From positions 1 through 64,000 of the forward strand of contig JAJDUT010000139.1 in assembly GCA_022826515.1 (NCBI GenBank): a DNA stretch of 64,000 nt, read 5' to 3'. Under the pieces are notes generated by a model. The model was given only the letters and a program-made list of their open reading frames with translations, searched no databases and had not been told where the DNA came from. This DNA is from Candidatus Latescibacterota bacterium (GTDB taxonomy: Bacteria > Latescibacterota > UBA2968 > UBA8231). This document shows positions 31,748-39,866 of the stretch, piece by piece. The translations under genes and the position numbers were made by a program. Every line of letters begins with the position of its first letter. Within the stretch, counting starts at the first letter, position 1.

Positions 31748-32838
31748 GGTACGAGCTCCTGGGCATAGAGTTCGGATATTTTTAGCATCGTGTCGTTTTT
31801 GACATCCAGAATGCGCGTATGACTCTCTGGCTCCCGCCCCAACCAGATCGCCTTGTCACTGAGAAAATCAATCGCTTCTGGATGATGCGAAATCAATATA
31901 GTCTGTGGCAGGGTGTCGCCACAGCCATCCTCCAACTCGGCGAGCCAAGGTTGTAATTCCGGGAGAGTTATATAGTTGTCCGGCTCATCCAAAAACAAAG
32001 TGCGCTCAGCGTCATCGGCAAAGAGGAGCAAATGAAGTGCGATCAATGCACGCTGACCATCTGAGAGTTGGTCAAACCGATAGATACTGCCTGCTTTCCC
32101 ATCGCTTGGAGAAAAATCGGCGTACAGTTCCCTGTAATCACTGCCTTTTTGTACAAGTCTCAAGCCCAAGAAACCGGGCAGGACGTCGCGCAGATGATTC
32201 ATCGCCTCAAAGATCTGACTCGGATTCTCTTGTAATCGTCCCTGATACCACGAGGCGAAATTCTCTCCGCTGTCGCTGAGCCTATCGGTGTCGGAATCCG
32301 AACCGCTCCTCATGCGTTTTGTCTCCAAAAAAAGCGTCACAAAACGGCGGACTTGATCTCGGAATGCACACAACCGGGTATTGTCGTGCCGTTCGGCCAC
32401 TGGTGCAAGACCCGATTGCGTCCAATCGAAAGAGTATTTTGGTCCCTCGCTGTGATCATCGCGGTAGAGCTGTACGTCGCCGTTTATAAAAGTAAAGAGT
32501 GGCTTGTCATCGGACAGGAGCTCTTCGCGTATTACTCGTGCGGATCGCCTTTCCAAGCTGTGTTCAATTACAAGCCGGTAAAGACATACTTCACCGGGTA
32601 TGGCGATTTCCAATTCAAAGCGTTGCTCAAGCTTTGTACTCCAGTGAGTGATGTCAGCAGCGGAAAACAATTCATCGACCCGTGCATCGCCGCGAACAAA
32701 GTCGCGCAATTTCCCCACAACCTCAAATACGGCTGACTTGCCGCATCCATTTACTCTAAGCAGCAGCGTCAGCTCTCCAAAACGCAGGTCGAAGTTGGTG
32801 AGGCACTTGTAGTTGTCAATGTGAATTCGCTTTAGCAT
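31744..32838 (-). CDS. RecF-like AAA ATPase with degenerate Walker A, first gene of the defence operon
   Basis: A 364-residue ATPase. The N-terminus MLKRIHIDNYKCLTNFDLRFGELTLLLRVNGCGKSAVFEV is RecF/SMC-like, but the P-loop reads RVNGCGKS (28-35), with the first glycine replaced by arginine. The signature LSDGQRALIALHLLLF, the Walker B TLFLDEPDNYI and ILISHHPEAIDFL are otherwise normal. It has no nuclease or TOPRIM domain. The start has AGGGGATTACC upstream, and the next gene overlaps by 4 bases. It probably opens the operon. Confidence 0.85.
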   Translation of the reverse strand: MLKRIHIDNYKCLTNFDLRFGELTLLLRVNGCGKSAVFEVVGKLRDFVRGDARVDELFSAADITHWSTKLEQRFELEIAIPGEVCLYRLVIEHSLERRSARVIREELLSDDKPLFTFINGDVQLYRDDHSEGPKYSFDWTQSGLAPVAERHDNTRLCAFRDQVRRFVTLFLETKRMRSGSDSDTDRLSDSGENFASWYQGRLQENPSQIFEAMNHLRDVLPGFLGLRLVQKGSDYRELYADFSPSDGKAGSIYRFDQLSDGQRALIALHLLLFADDAERTLFLDEPDNYITLPELQPWLAELEDGCGDTLPQTILISHHPEAIDFLSDKAIWLGREPESHTRILDVKNDTMLKISELYAQELVP

Positions 32839-32902
32839 GGTAATCCCCTAGAGAAGTCTCAAATAGATGGTCAATCTCCTTCTTAAAGATAGACATATTC
32901 CC

Positions 32903-34078
32903 TCAATGGTGAAAAAGCCGTACCCCCGAATTAATCATCAACATTCCGTATTCGTCTGCCGCCTCAATTACCAGATCATCCCGCGTTGACCCGCCAGCTT
33001 GGACTAAGTACTCCACGCCTGAACGCTGCGCCCGGTCGATGTTGTCGCGGAAGGGGAAAAAGGCATCTGAACTCAGCGCCACGCCCTTGAGATGATCCAG
33101 CCATGCCCGCTTTTCCTCGGCGCTGAGCCGTTCTGGGACCTCGCGGAAATTGGCTTCCCATGCCCGGAGTTCGGCCGGGGTGACGTCGTCTTGTAGATAG
33201 ATGTCGATGGCGTTGATTTTTTCCGGGCGCTTGAGGCCCTTGGCGAATTTCATGCCTAGGACTTTGGGGTGCAGGCGCAGATACCAGTTGTCGGCCTTGG
33301 CGCAGGCCAAGCGCACGCAGTGGACGCGCGACTGCTGGCCGGCACCGGTGCCGATGACTTGGCCGTCGCGGGCTAAGCACACGGAGTTGGATTGGGTGTA
33401 CTTGAGGGCAATGGTCGCCACTGTTAGGTCGCGACGGGCACTAGCCGGCAAGTCCTTGCGGGCCGTGACGATGTTGTGGAAAAAAGCGTCGTCGGGGATA
33501 AAATCATTGCGTTGCTGCGCGAGCTGGACGCCGAATATCTCGCGTTGCTCGGTCGCGGCAGGCGCGTAATCGGGGTCGATTTGCAGGATGCGGTACTGGC
33601 CGCCCTTTTTCTTTTTTAAAATCTCTAAAGCCTCTGGCTCGTAGCCGGGGGCGATGATCCCGTCAGAGACCTCGACGCGGATGAGATCGGCCGTAGGGAA
33701 ATCGACCACGTCGCTTAGGGCGATCCAGTCGCCGAAGGAGGCGAGGCGGTCGGCACCGCGTGCGCGAGCGTAAGCCGTGGCCAGCGGGCTGAGGTCGCGG
33801 TCGGCGACGAAGTAAGACGCGCTCAGGGTCTCGTCGAGCGGTGCGGCGATGGCGGCACCGGCCGGAGAGACGTGTTTGAACGAGGCCGCTGCCGGCAGGC
33901 CGAGGGCGCTTTTGAGATCGCGGACGAGCTGCCAAGCGTTGAGCGCGTCCATGAGGTTGATATAGCTGGGAGCGTCGTTGAGCGGCTCGATGGGCAGGGC
34001 GCGGCCATCGGCCATAGAGCAGCGGGCTCCTGCTTGGTGGGGATTGCATCCGTAGCGCATGTCAATTGTAGCGGGCAT
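32903..34078 (-). CDS. purH: AICAR transformylase (PurH formyltransferase domain without IMP cyclohydrolase)
   Basis: A 391-residue protein with the AICARFT landmarks RYGCNPHQ (about 8-15), [13 protein letters not shown] (the catalytic Lys-His, about 66-78), [35 protein letters not shown] and [15 protein letters not shown]. Ordinary PurH carries a 200-residue N-terminal MGS-type IMP cyclohydrolase, absent here. Standalone AICARFT proteins are known, with a separate IMP cyclohydrolase elsewhere. It formylates AICAR in purine synthesis. The start has TGAGGAGAAGCT upstream; it is divergent from dapA. Confidence 0.88.
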   Translation of the reverse strand: MPATIDMRYGCNPHQAGARCSMADGRALPIEPLNDAPSYINLMDALNAWQLVRDLKSALGLPAAASFKHVSPAGAAIAAPLDETLSASYFVADRDLSPLATAYARARGADRLASFGDWIALSDVVDFPTADLIRVEVSDGIIAPGYEPEALEILKKKKGGQYRILQIDPDYAPAATEQREIFGVQLAQQRNDFIPDDAFFHNIVTARKDLPASARRDLTVATIALKYTQSNSVCLARDGQVIGTGAGQQSRVHCVRLACAKADNWYLRLHPKVLGMKFAKGLKRPEKINAIDIYLQDDVTPAELRAWEANFREVPERLSAEEKRAWLDHLKGVALSSDAFFPFRDNIDRAQRSGVEYLVQAGGSTRDDLVIEAADEYGMLMINSGVRLFHH

Positions 34079-34199
34079 AGCTTCTCCTCAATGAGACTAT
34101 TTGCAAAAGTTGGGGCGGCGTATTATGTTCGGCAATCGCGGTAAAAAGACAATCGCCAATCAACCCATTTTTGACAAGCCAAGGCGAGGTAAATCGACC

Positions 34200-35237
34200 A
34201 TGTTCAAAGGTTGTAGTACAGCCCTAGCGACGCCCATGAACGCAGACGGCAGCATTGACTACGGCGGATTGGAACAACTGGTAGAATTCCAAATTGCCAA
34301 CAATATCCAAGCGGTGCTCGCCGTCGGCACGACTGGAGAAAGCCCGACCCTAGTATGGGAAGAGCACAACGAAGTCATCGATCGCACGGTTGCGCTGGCC
34401 AAGGGACGCACCCTATCGATTGCTGGCACGGGTAGTAACTCCACCAAGGAGACCATGGCGGGGAGCGAGCACGCCGCCCACATCGGCGCGGATGCCGTGC
34501 TGCTGGTCGATCCCTATTACAATGGGCCCAGCTCCTTGGAGATTCGCCGCGAATACGTCGAGCCGGTGGCGCGGGCCTTTCCCGAGGTACAGATCATTCC
34601 CTACATCATCCCCGGACGCACCGGCTGCATGATGCAGGTGGAAGATTTGGCCATCCTCGCCCACCAATATCCCAACGTGGCCCAAGTCAAAGAGGCGACC
34701 GGCGACTTGGACAACATGGCCAAGACGCGCCGGCTCTGCGGCGACGATTTTACCATCCTCTCGGGCGATGACGACAAGACCGTGCCGATGATGAAGAGTG
34801 CGGATATCCGGGCCGCTGGCGTGATCTCGGTGATGTCCAACGTCATTCCGGGTCCCATCCAGCGGCTCACCGAGTTGCTCAACGCTGGCCAAGAGGACGA
34901 GGCCGATAGTTTGGCTGAGAAGCTGGCCCCGCTTTTTGGCATCGTCGGCGTTGCGACGACTGAGCAGAGTGCTTATGGCCCGGTCGAGTGCAAGGCGCGC
35001 AACCCGGTGCCGGTCAAGACGCTGATGAATATTCTCGGCATGCCGGCTGGACCCGTGCGGCAACCGCTGGGCAAGATGACGCACGCGGGCGCGCAAACGG
35101 TACTGGATGCCGCGCGCCAAGTAGCAGCCAACGACCCAACGGCTTTTGCGCCGGTCGCCGAGTTTTTCGGGGTGGATGTGGAAGCGCGTCTGCACGACGA
35201 CTCGCTGGTCGAGCGCGTGGTGTATCCATCGTATTAA
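34200..35237 (+). CDS. dapA: 4-hydroxy-tetrahydrodipicolinate synthase-like protein
   Basis: A 345-residue DapA-family aldolase. GTTGESPTL, YNGPS, IIPYIIPGRTG with the catalytic tyrosine and QVKEATGDLDNM with the Schiff-base lysine are all present. The chain is some 50 residues longer than typical DapA (about 290); the extra C-terminal segment (MTHAGAQTVLDAARQVAANDPTAFAPVAEFFGVDVEARL) is helical. The ATG at 34200 is preferred, with GGCGAGGT upstream. It is followed 14 bases later by dapB, so both serve lysine and diaminopimelate synthesis. Confidence 0.9.
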   Translation: MFKGCSTALATPMNADGSIDYGGLEQLVEFQIANNIQAVLAVGTTGESPTLVWEEHNEVIDRTVALAKGRTLSIAGTGSNSTKETMAGSEHAAHIGADAVLLVDPYYNGPSSLEIRREYVEPVARAFPEVQIIPYIIPGRTGCMMQVEDLAILAHQYPNVAQVKEATGDLDNMAKTRRLCGDDFTILSGDDDKTVPMMKSADIRAAGVISVMSNVIPGPIQRLTELLNAGQEDEADSLAEKLAPLFGIVGVATTEQSAYGPVECKARNPVPVKTLMNILGMPAGPVRQPLGKMTHAGAQTVLDAARQVAANDPTAFAPVAEFFGVDVEARLHDDSLVERVVYPSY

Positions 35238-35251
35238 GCGAGGATAGAGCG

Positions 35252-36055
35252 ATGACCAAAATCGTAATCTGCGGGGTGGCCGGGCGCATGGGCCAACGAC
35301 TGGCCCACTTGATTTTGACGGCGGCTGATTTGGATCTGTGCGGCGGCAAGGAGCGCCCGGACCACGAGGCTGTGGGGCGCGACATCGGCGAAGTCGTTGG
35401 CGCGCGGCATCTTGGCCTAACGGTCAGCGATACGCTGGCGGGCATCATCGAACCCGACCAAGTAGTAGTATGTTTTACGACCCCGGAGGCGACCCTCGAA
35501 GACGCGGCCCTCTGCGCGGTGCGCGGGGTGCCGATGGTGGTGGGGACTACGGGTTTTACCCCAGAGCAACTCGCGGAATTCAAGCGGACGGTAGCAGACA
35601 TTACCTGCGTGTTTGCGTCGAATTTCAGCACGGCTATGAACGTGCTGTTCAAGCTGGTCGAAGAAGCGGCGCGGGTTTTGGGCGACGACTACGATGTGGA
35701 AGTCATTGAAGCGCATCATCGGCACAAGGTCGATGCACCCTCTGGCTCGGCGCTGACGCTGGCCGAGCGGGCCGCGGCCGGTTTGGGCCGCAACTTGCGC
35801 GAGGTAGCCGTACACGGGCGGTCGGGCGTGGTCGGCGAGCGCTCGCGCCAAGAGATTGGCATGCACGCGATCCGCGGCGGCGACTTGGCGGGCGAGCACT
35901 CGGTGCTCTTCGCGGCTTTAGGCGAATGCCTCGAACTGCAGCACCGCGCTACGAGCCGCGATTCCTTTGCCTTGGGCGCGCTGCGTGCCGCTCGCTTTGC
36001 AGCACAGGCCGAGCCGGGGATGTACTCGATGGGAGATGTGTTGGGGCTGGGCTGA
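35252..36055 (+). CDS. dapB: 4-hydroxy-tetrahydrodipicolinate reductase
   Basis: A 267-residue DapB. The NAD(P) motif GVAGRMGQ is at 8-15, VVGTTGF is the ligand loop, ASNFSTAMNVLFKLVE follows, and EAHHRHKVDAPSGSALTLAE holds the catalytic His/Lys. The C-terminus has ALRAARFAAQAEPGMYSMGDVLGL, typical of the family. Second gene of the dapAB pair; it ends 4 bases from the convergent UVR-motif gene. Confidence 0.95.
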   Translation: MTKIVICGVAGRMGQRLAHLILTAADLDLCGGKERPDHEAVGRDIGEVVGARHLGLTVSDTLAGIIEPDQVVVCFTTPEATLEDAALCAVRGVPMVVGTTGFTPEQLAEFKRTVADITCVFASNFSTAMNVLFKLVEEAARVLGDDYDVEVIEAHHRHKVDAPSGSALTLAERAAAGLGRNLREVAVHGRSGVVGERSRQEIGMHAIRGGDLAGEHSVLFAALGECLELQHRATSRDSFALGALRAARFAAQAEPGMYSMGDVLGLG

Positions 36056-36059
36056 CAGT

Positions 36060-36827
36060 TCAGCGCTTGGGGCGGAGGAGGTGCTGTGGCGTCGGCCACA
36101 GGGTCTGGATCTGGTCGCGCAGCCGCGCGGCTTCCTCAAAGTTTTCCGCTTCCACGGCCGCCTGTAGGTCGCGCTCTAATTTTTCGCGCTCGGACAGCGG
36201 GCGCTCCTGCTCTAATTCCTCGTACCATTCGCGCAAAAAGGAAATCTCGGGCAAATCCTCTTCTAGCTCGGATTCCCATTCCTCGACAAAGCTCTCGATG
36301 TGGGCAATACCTTCTTGCACGGCGCGCATAGCTGTTGGATAGTCGTCGCTTTGCAGCGCGAGCATGGCGTACGCCCGGGTCTGCATCATAATCGCGTGTG
36401 GATAGTACTGCTCAAAGTACCAGCGGATCTCGTCGTTGGGTGCGCACTGATCGACCAATTCAAAAATCTGTAGGGTGTGCTCGGTATCGGCGACGACCCC
36501 TTCGTAGTCCTCTAGGTTGAACAGACTCAAGTAGCGGTGGTAGTACTGCCATGCCTCTTGGAAGAGTTCTTCGCACTCGTCCTCGTTTAGCATGAAGCCT
36601 TCCGGGGGGTCGCGCGATTCGATGAGGTCTTGGTAGTAATCGAGCAGCGAAGAGCAGCCGTGCGGTTGTTGGCCATCGGGACGGCCATCCAATTCGAGCT
36701 GCAGGAGCCCCATGTCGATGCGGATTTGAAGTTTTTCCTCGCCCTTGCTGGTGCGGATGCGCCGGGCGAGGAACTCGTCGGGCTTGAATTCCCAACTGTT
36801 GAGCAAGTCGCCGATATCGTAATTCAT
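36060..36827 (-). CDS. UVR-motif protein with TPR-like helical body
   Basis: A 255-residue acidic, helix-rich protein. The C-terminus (about 215-245) reads SEREKLERDLQAAVEAENFEEAARLRDQI, a clear UvrB/UvrC (UVR) interaction motif. The rest (FQEAWQYYHRYLSLFNLEDYEGVVADTEHTLQIFEL and similar) is TPR-like. UVR motifs occur outside repair in McsA and ClpC partners, so it could be an adaptor for proteolysis or stress control. The ATG at 36825-36827 is chosen. A monocistronic gene. Confidence 0.7.
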   Translation of the reverse strand: MNYDIGDLLNSWEFKPDEFLARRIRTSKGEEKLQIRIDMGLLQLELDGRPDGQQPHGCSSLLDYYQDLIESRDPPEGFMLNEDECEELFQEAWQYYHRYLSLFNLEDYEGVVADTEHTLQIFELVDQCAPNDEIRWYFEQYYPHAIMMQTRAYAMLALQSDDYPTAMRAVQEGIAHIESFVEEWESELEEDLPEISFLREWYEELEQERPLSEREKLERDLQAAVEAENFEEAARLRDQIQTLWPTPQHLLRPKR

Positions 36828-37157
36828 GGGCGCGCTCTCTGACAGAAAATAGAATGAAGAATCCCGGCCCCAAGGAGGCTGGGGGAGCACAAGGGACAAT
36901 ATAGGGCAGAACCTAGCACTGCGCTACTAATCAACCCATTTCTCGTCAAATGACTTGTCCATACAAAAAAGCGCCGGGCTACAAGCCCCGCGCTTATCGT
37001 GACATATAATGTACAAAAAAAGAAAGAATATGTCAAAAAATTTTATTTAAGTAGAATATAAATAATGGGTTATAACAAATTTTATCTTGACGCGATCCAC
37101 TGCTTAACCTACCTTAAGACCGCCCTCAATTCCAATCCATTCCACACAGGAGGACCG
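36828..37157. other. Intergenic region with an AT-rich segment and a hairpin
   Basis: This 330-base gap separates the divergent UVR-motif gene and the following plus-strand gene. It contains the hairpin described at 36969-36995 and an AT-rich stretch (37010-37080) likely to hold the promoter of the downstream gene, but no clear -35/-10 pair was assigned. No other gene is seen. Confidence 0.5.
36969..36995 (-). terminator. Terminator-like hairpin
   Basis: The arms AAGCGCCGGGCT and AGCCCCGCGCTT pair almost fully around an ACA loop. On the minus strand the hairpin is followed by a run of Ts (the AAAAAA at 36965-36970 on the plus strand), as in a Rho-independent terminator. No minus-strand gene lies directly upstream of it, so its target transcript is unclear. 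Confidence 0.5.
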
Positions 37158-37925
37158 ATGTCCCAGCACGAGAACGATGCCCTGCAAGTGCAGGGCGACC
37201 GGGTGGTGCTAGGGGAGTGGTCGGGCGATCTGGAAGAATTGATCGCCAAGAATGTCGAATTGCGCCAGATGCTGCGCGAAGGGCGCGCCGACGAGGCCCG
37301 CGCGCTGCTCAAGAAGCAGGCCGTGGAGGAACAAGCCGCGCTGGTGGCCATAGACGAAAACCCCGAGGAGGTGCTGTCGTTGACCGGCATGGATGCTAGG
37401 GGCCGCCCGGGGTACTTGCCCGCTGTCGTCGATAAGCTGCCGTCGGAGGTTATCGCCGAGTTGGTCGCCCCCGGCGAGTACAAGCTGGCGAGGTTTAACA
37501 CTGCGCTGTTGCAAACCATGTCGGCGGAGTCGTTTGCGCGCGCGGTAGAGGACACGCTCGATCCGGTTTACTACCACGGCAACCGCACCAAGGTGTCGTG
37601 GGAATGGCTCGAAGCGGTCGCGGCGCTGGACGATCACAGCAAGCGCGCCGCGCTCTTGTACAAGGTGGATCAGAGTCTGCTAGAGGACGCCTTCCTCGAC
37701 AAGGTCGATAGCATTGACATGCACGCCCAAGTCAGTGCCCTAGATGATGTGGGTACAGTGTCGGCCTTCAGCCTGCTGTCGGAATCGGGTCAGGCGGTGA
37801 TGCTGCCGCCGATCAACGACCCGGAGATTCGCGAAGTCATCTACGCCTTGCACCAAGCCGCGCCCGAGTTGCTGGCAAAGGTGTTGCGCGCCGCGTGGGA
37901 ACGGGCTGGTGGAGGGGCCTCGTGA
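37158..37925 (+). CDS. Unknown protein, first of a coupled pair
   Basis: A 255-residue hydrophilic, helix-rich protein (MSQHENDALQVQGDRVVLGEW and onward) with leucine-rich segments such as VVDKLPSEVIAELVAPGEYKLARFNTALLQTMS. No family recognised. The start has CAGGAGGACCG, a very strong ribosome binding site. Its stop overlaps the next gene by 4 bases (GTGA), so the two are likely subunits or halves of one function. Neither a signal peptide nor membrane helices are seen. Confidence 0.6.
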   Translation: MSQHENDALQVQGDRVVLGEWSGDLEELIAKNVELRQMLREGRADEARALLKKQAVEEQAALVAIDENPEEVLSLTGMDARGRPGYLPAVVDKLPSEVIAELVAPGEYKLARFNTALLQTMSAESFARAVEDTLDPVYYHGNRTKVSWEWLEAVAALDDHSKRAALLYKVDQSLLEDAFLDKVDSIDMHAQVSALDDVGTVSAFSLLSESGQAVMLPPINDPEIREVIYALHQAAPELLAKVLRAAWERAGGGAS

Positions 37926-38818
37926 GCCGGCTAGCGCGCGTCGATCTCAACCAAGTCCCGCTCGACCACAATAGTTTCATTGGCCAAGTGGTCGCCGCGG
38001 GTCTCGAATACGAGCAATTGTCGCCGCGTTTTATGGACTCGCTACGGGCTTATCTGCGGATCCGCGGGTTGGGTTTTGCCCAGCGCAACCGCACTGGCAT
38101 TGCCCTCGGCCGCGATCAGTTGCGCCAAGGCATGGAGCAGGGCTTGGCGTGCATGGACTTGGCGTTGGAGGAGGTAAGCGGCGGCGACCTCAACGCCGCT
38201 GTCACTAAGCTGGCTAGCGACTCATTTGACGCGCTCTACAAGCAGGGCTGGGAGCGCGCCTGCCAGCGTTTGGAAGAGATGCGTGAGCAGGCCCGCGCCT
38301 TGGTCGGCTGTCCCGAGTTGGGCTTTTGGCCCGATCGGCAGCCCAAAGTAGCAGCTTTGGCAAAGCTCGTGCCCGAGACGTGGACCGGCCCCAGCGCCAT
38401 CGACCTGCGCGCCGACGGTCGAATGTTGCAAGAATTAACCGGCAAAGTGGCCTTTGTGCGCTCGCTGCCGCAGCCGTCGGTGGCCGCTTTGCTCGAGCAG
38501 GTCGATGTGGATTTTGCCGGCGTGCTGCACCGCGTCGTTTTGGCGTTGGCGTTGGGGCGCACCGAACTAGTGGCCAAAAAGGAGCATGTGTCGCGCTTTC
38601 ACGCTGAGTGTTTTGACGCGGGTGGGCTGCGCCCTCACGTGCGGCGGCAGGTGTTGGACCAGTTCGGCGGGCACTTGGAAGATACTGTGGCGGATGCAGA
38701 CGTGCGGGTGTGGATTGCGGACGAGTTGGGCGCGGAAATTGAGGTGCTAGAACAGGCCGCGAACCGTGGTGACCTAGCCGCGTTCTTTCTGTCGCCTTTT
38801 TCCGCTTTGGAAATTTGA
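37922..38818 (+). CDS. Unknown protein, second of a coupled pair
   Basis: A 298-residue soluble protein (MSRLARVDLNQVPLDHNSFI at the start) with LRAYLRIRGLGFAQRNRTGIALGRDQL and a C-terminal VWIADELGAEIEVLEQAANRGDLAAFFLSPFSALEI. No recognised family. GTG start within the previous gene, with GGAGGGG upstream. Together with the upstream gene it forms about 550 residues of sequence; a split of one ancestral long protein is possible. Confidence 0.6.
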   Translation: MSRLARVDLNQVPLDHNSFIGQVVAAGLEYEQLSPRFMDSLRAYLRIRGLGFAQRNRTGIALGRDQLRQGMEQGLACMDLALEEVSGGDLNAAVTKLASDSFDALYKQGWERACQRLEEMREQARALVGCPELGFWPDRQPKVAALAKLVPETWTGPSAIDLRADGRMLQELTGKVAFVRSLPQPSVAALLEQVDVDFAGVLHRVVLALALGRTELVAKKEHVSRFHAECFDAGGLRPHVRRQVLDQFGGHLEDTVADADVRVWIADELGAEIEVLEQAANRGDLAAFFLSPFSALEI

Positions 38819-38879
38819 GTAGCTTTGCAAGCTCTTAGCCAACAGTTTCCCATGCACTCCACATCTTCTGCGAGGTCTT

Positions 38880-39797
38880 ATGGCTCATCACGAATTTACT
38901 CCCACTCACTACCACAATACCATTGGCTGGCACGAGCCCGTGCTGGAGATCGAGTCTGGGGATACCGTTTCGACGACCACGGTGGATGCCCGCGGCTGGG
39001 ACCAGCGCGGCGAGCGGGTCGCCGAGCGCGGGAATCCCATGACGGGTCCGTTCTATATCAAGGACGCTGAACCAGGCGACACCTTGGTGGTTCACTTCGA
39101 CAAGCTCTATCCCAACCGCGATTGGGGCTGGACGAGCTGGGCAATCGCGCCCAATGTGCTGGACCCGGGTTTTACCACCGGGATTAAGCACGAAGAACAG
39201 CCGCTGCGGTGGCCGATTGACCTCGCGGCCGGTACGACAACGCAGCCGGATGTCCTGCCGGGCGTGGTGCTGCCCCTCGATCCGATGGTGGGTTGTTTCG
39301 GGGTGGCTCCGCCGCGCGGTCAGGCCATTTCCACGGCGACCTCTGCGACCCACGGCGGCAATATGGACTACCGGGGTTTTGTCACCGGCGTGACCGTGTA
39401 TCTGCCGGTCGAGGCTCCGGGAGCGCTCTTCCATCTAGGCGACGGACATGCCGTCCAAGGCGACGGCGAGATCGTCGGTACAGGCGTGGAAATCTCCTTT
39501 GACACGACGTTTAGCGTAGATGTGATCAAGGGCAAGCAGATCGGCTGGCCCCGCGCTGAAAACGACACGCACATTCTCGCGGTCGGCAACGCGCGTCCTT
39601 TGGACCAATGCGTGCAGCACGCCACTACCGAGTTGGTGAATTGGCTTACCGAGGACTATGGACTCTCTGAGCTGAGTGCCCACGCGCTCTTGGGACAGTG
39701 TGTAGAATACGATATGGGGAATGTGTACGACCCGGCCTATACGATGGTCTGCAAGGTCGCCAAGTCGCTGCTTGCGGCAGTGGTCAGTGACCAGTGA
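38880..39797 (+). CDS. Acetamidase/formamidase family protein
   Basis: A 305-residue protein of the FmdA/AmdA family. Landmarks are IESGDTVSTTT, NPMTGPFYIKDAEPGDTLVVHF, CFGVAPPRGQ, THGGNMDYR and LFHLGDGHAVQGDGEIVGTGVE, the last being the family signature. These enzymes hydrolyse formamide or short amides to ammonia and an acid. The start has GCGAGGTCTT upstream. With the urea locus in the same window it extends the organism's ability to use small amides as nitrogen. Confidence 0.9.
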   Translation: MAHHEFTPTHYHNTIGWHEPVLEIESGDTVSTTTVDARGWDQRGERVAERGNPMTGPFYIKDAEPGDTLVVHFDKLYPNRDWGWTSWAIAPNVLDPGFTTGIKHEEQPLRWPIDLAAGTTTQPDVLPGVVLPLDPMVGCFGVAPPRGQAISTATSATHGGNMDYRGFVTGVTVYLPVEAPGALFHLGDGHAVQGDGEIVGTGVEISFDTTFSVDVIKGKQIGWPRAENDTHILAVGNARPLDQCVQHATTELVNWLTEDYGLSELSAHALLGQCVEYDMGNVYDPAYTMVCKVAKSLLAAVVSDQ

Positions 39798-39866
39798 GCA
39801 CCACCGGAGTGGGGAAAGCAACTGTCTCGATTGTTAAAGCCGCCCTTTGCAAAGAGACGCGAGCAG

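Noticed and set aside
29847..32838. Gabija-, Lamassu- or OLD-type system
   Set aside because: Neither ATPase has a TOPRIM or other nuclease domain, there is no UvrD-like helicase, and no SMC-length coiled coil is seen.
34079..34199. A lysine riboswitch before dapA
   Set aside because: Only about 120 bases separate the divergent genes, too short for the lysine aptamer, and no conserved L-box core is seen.
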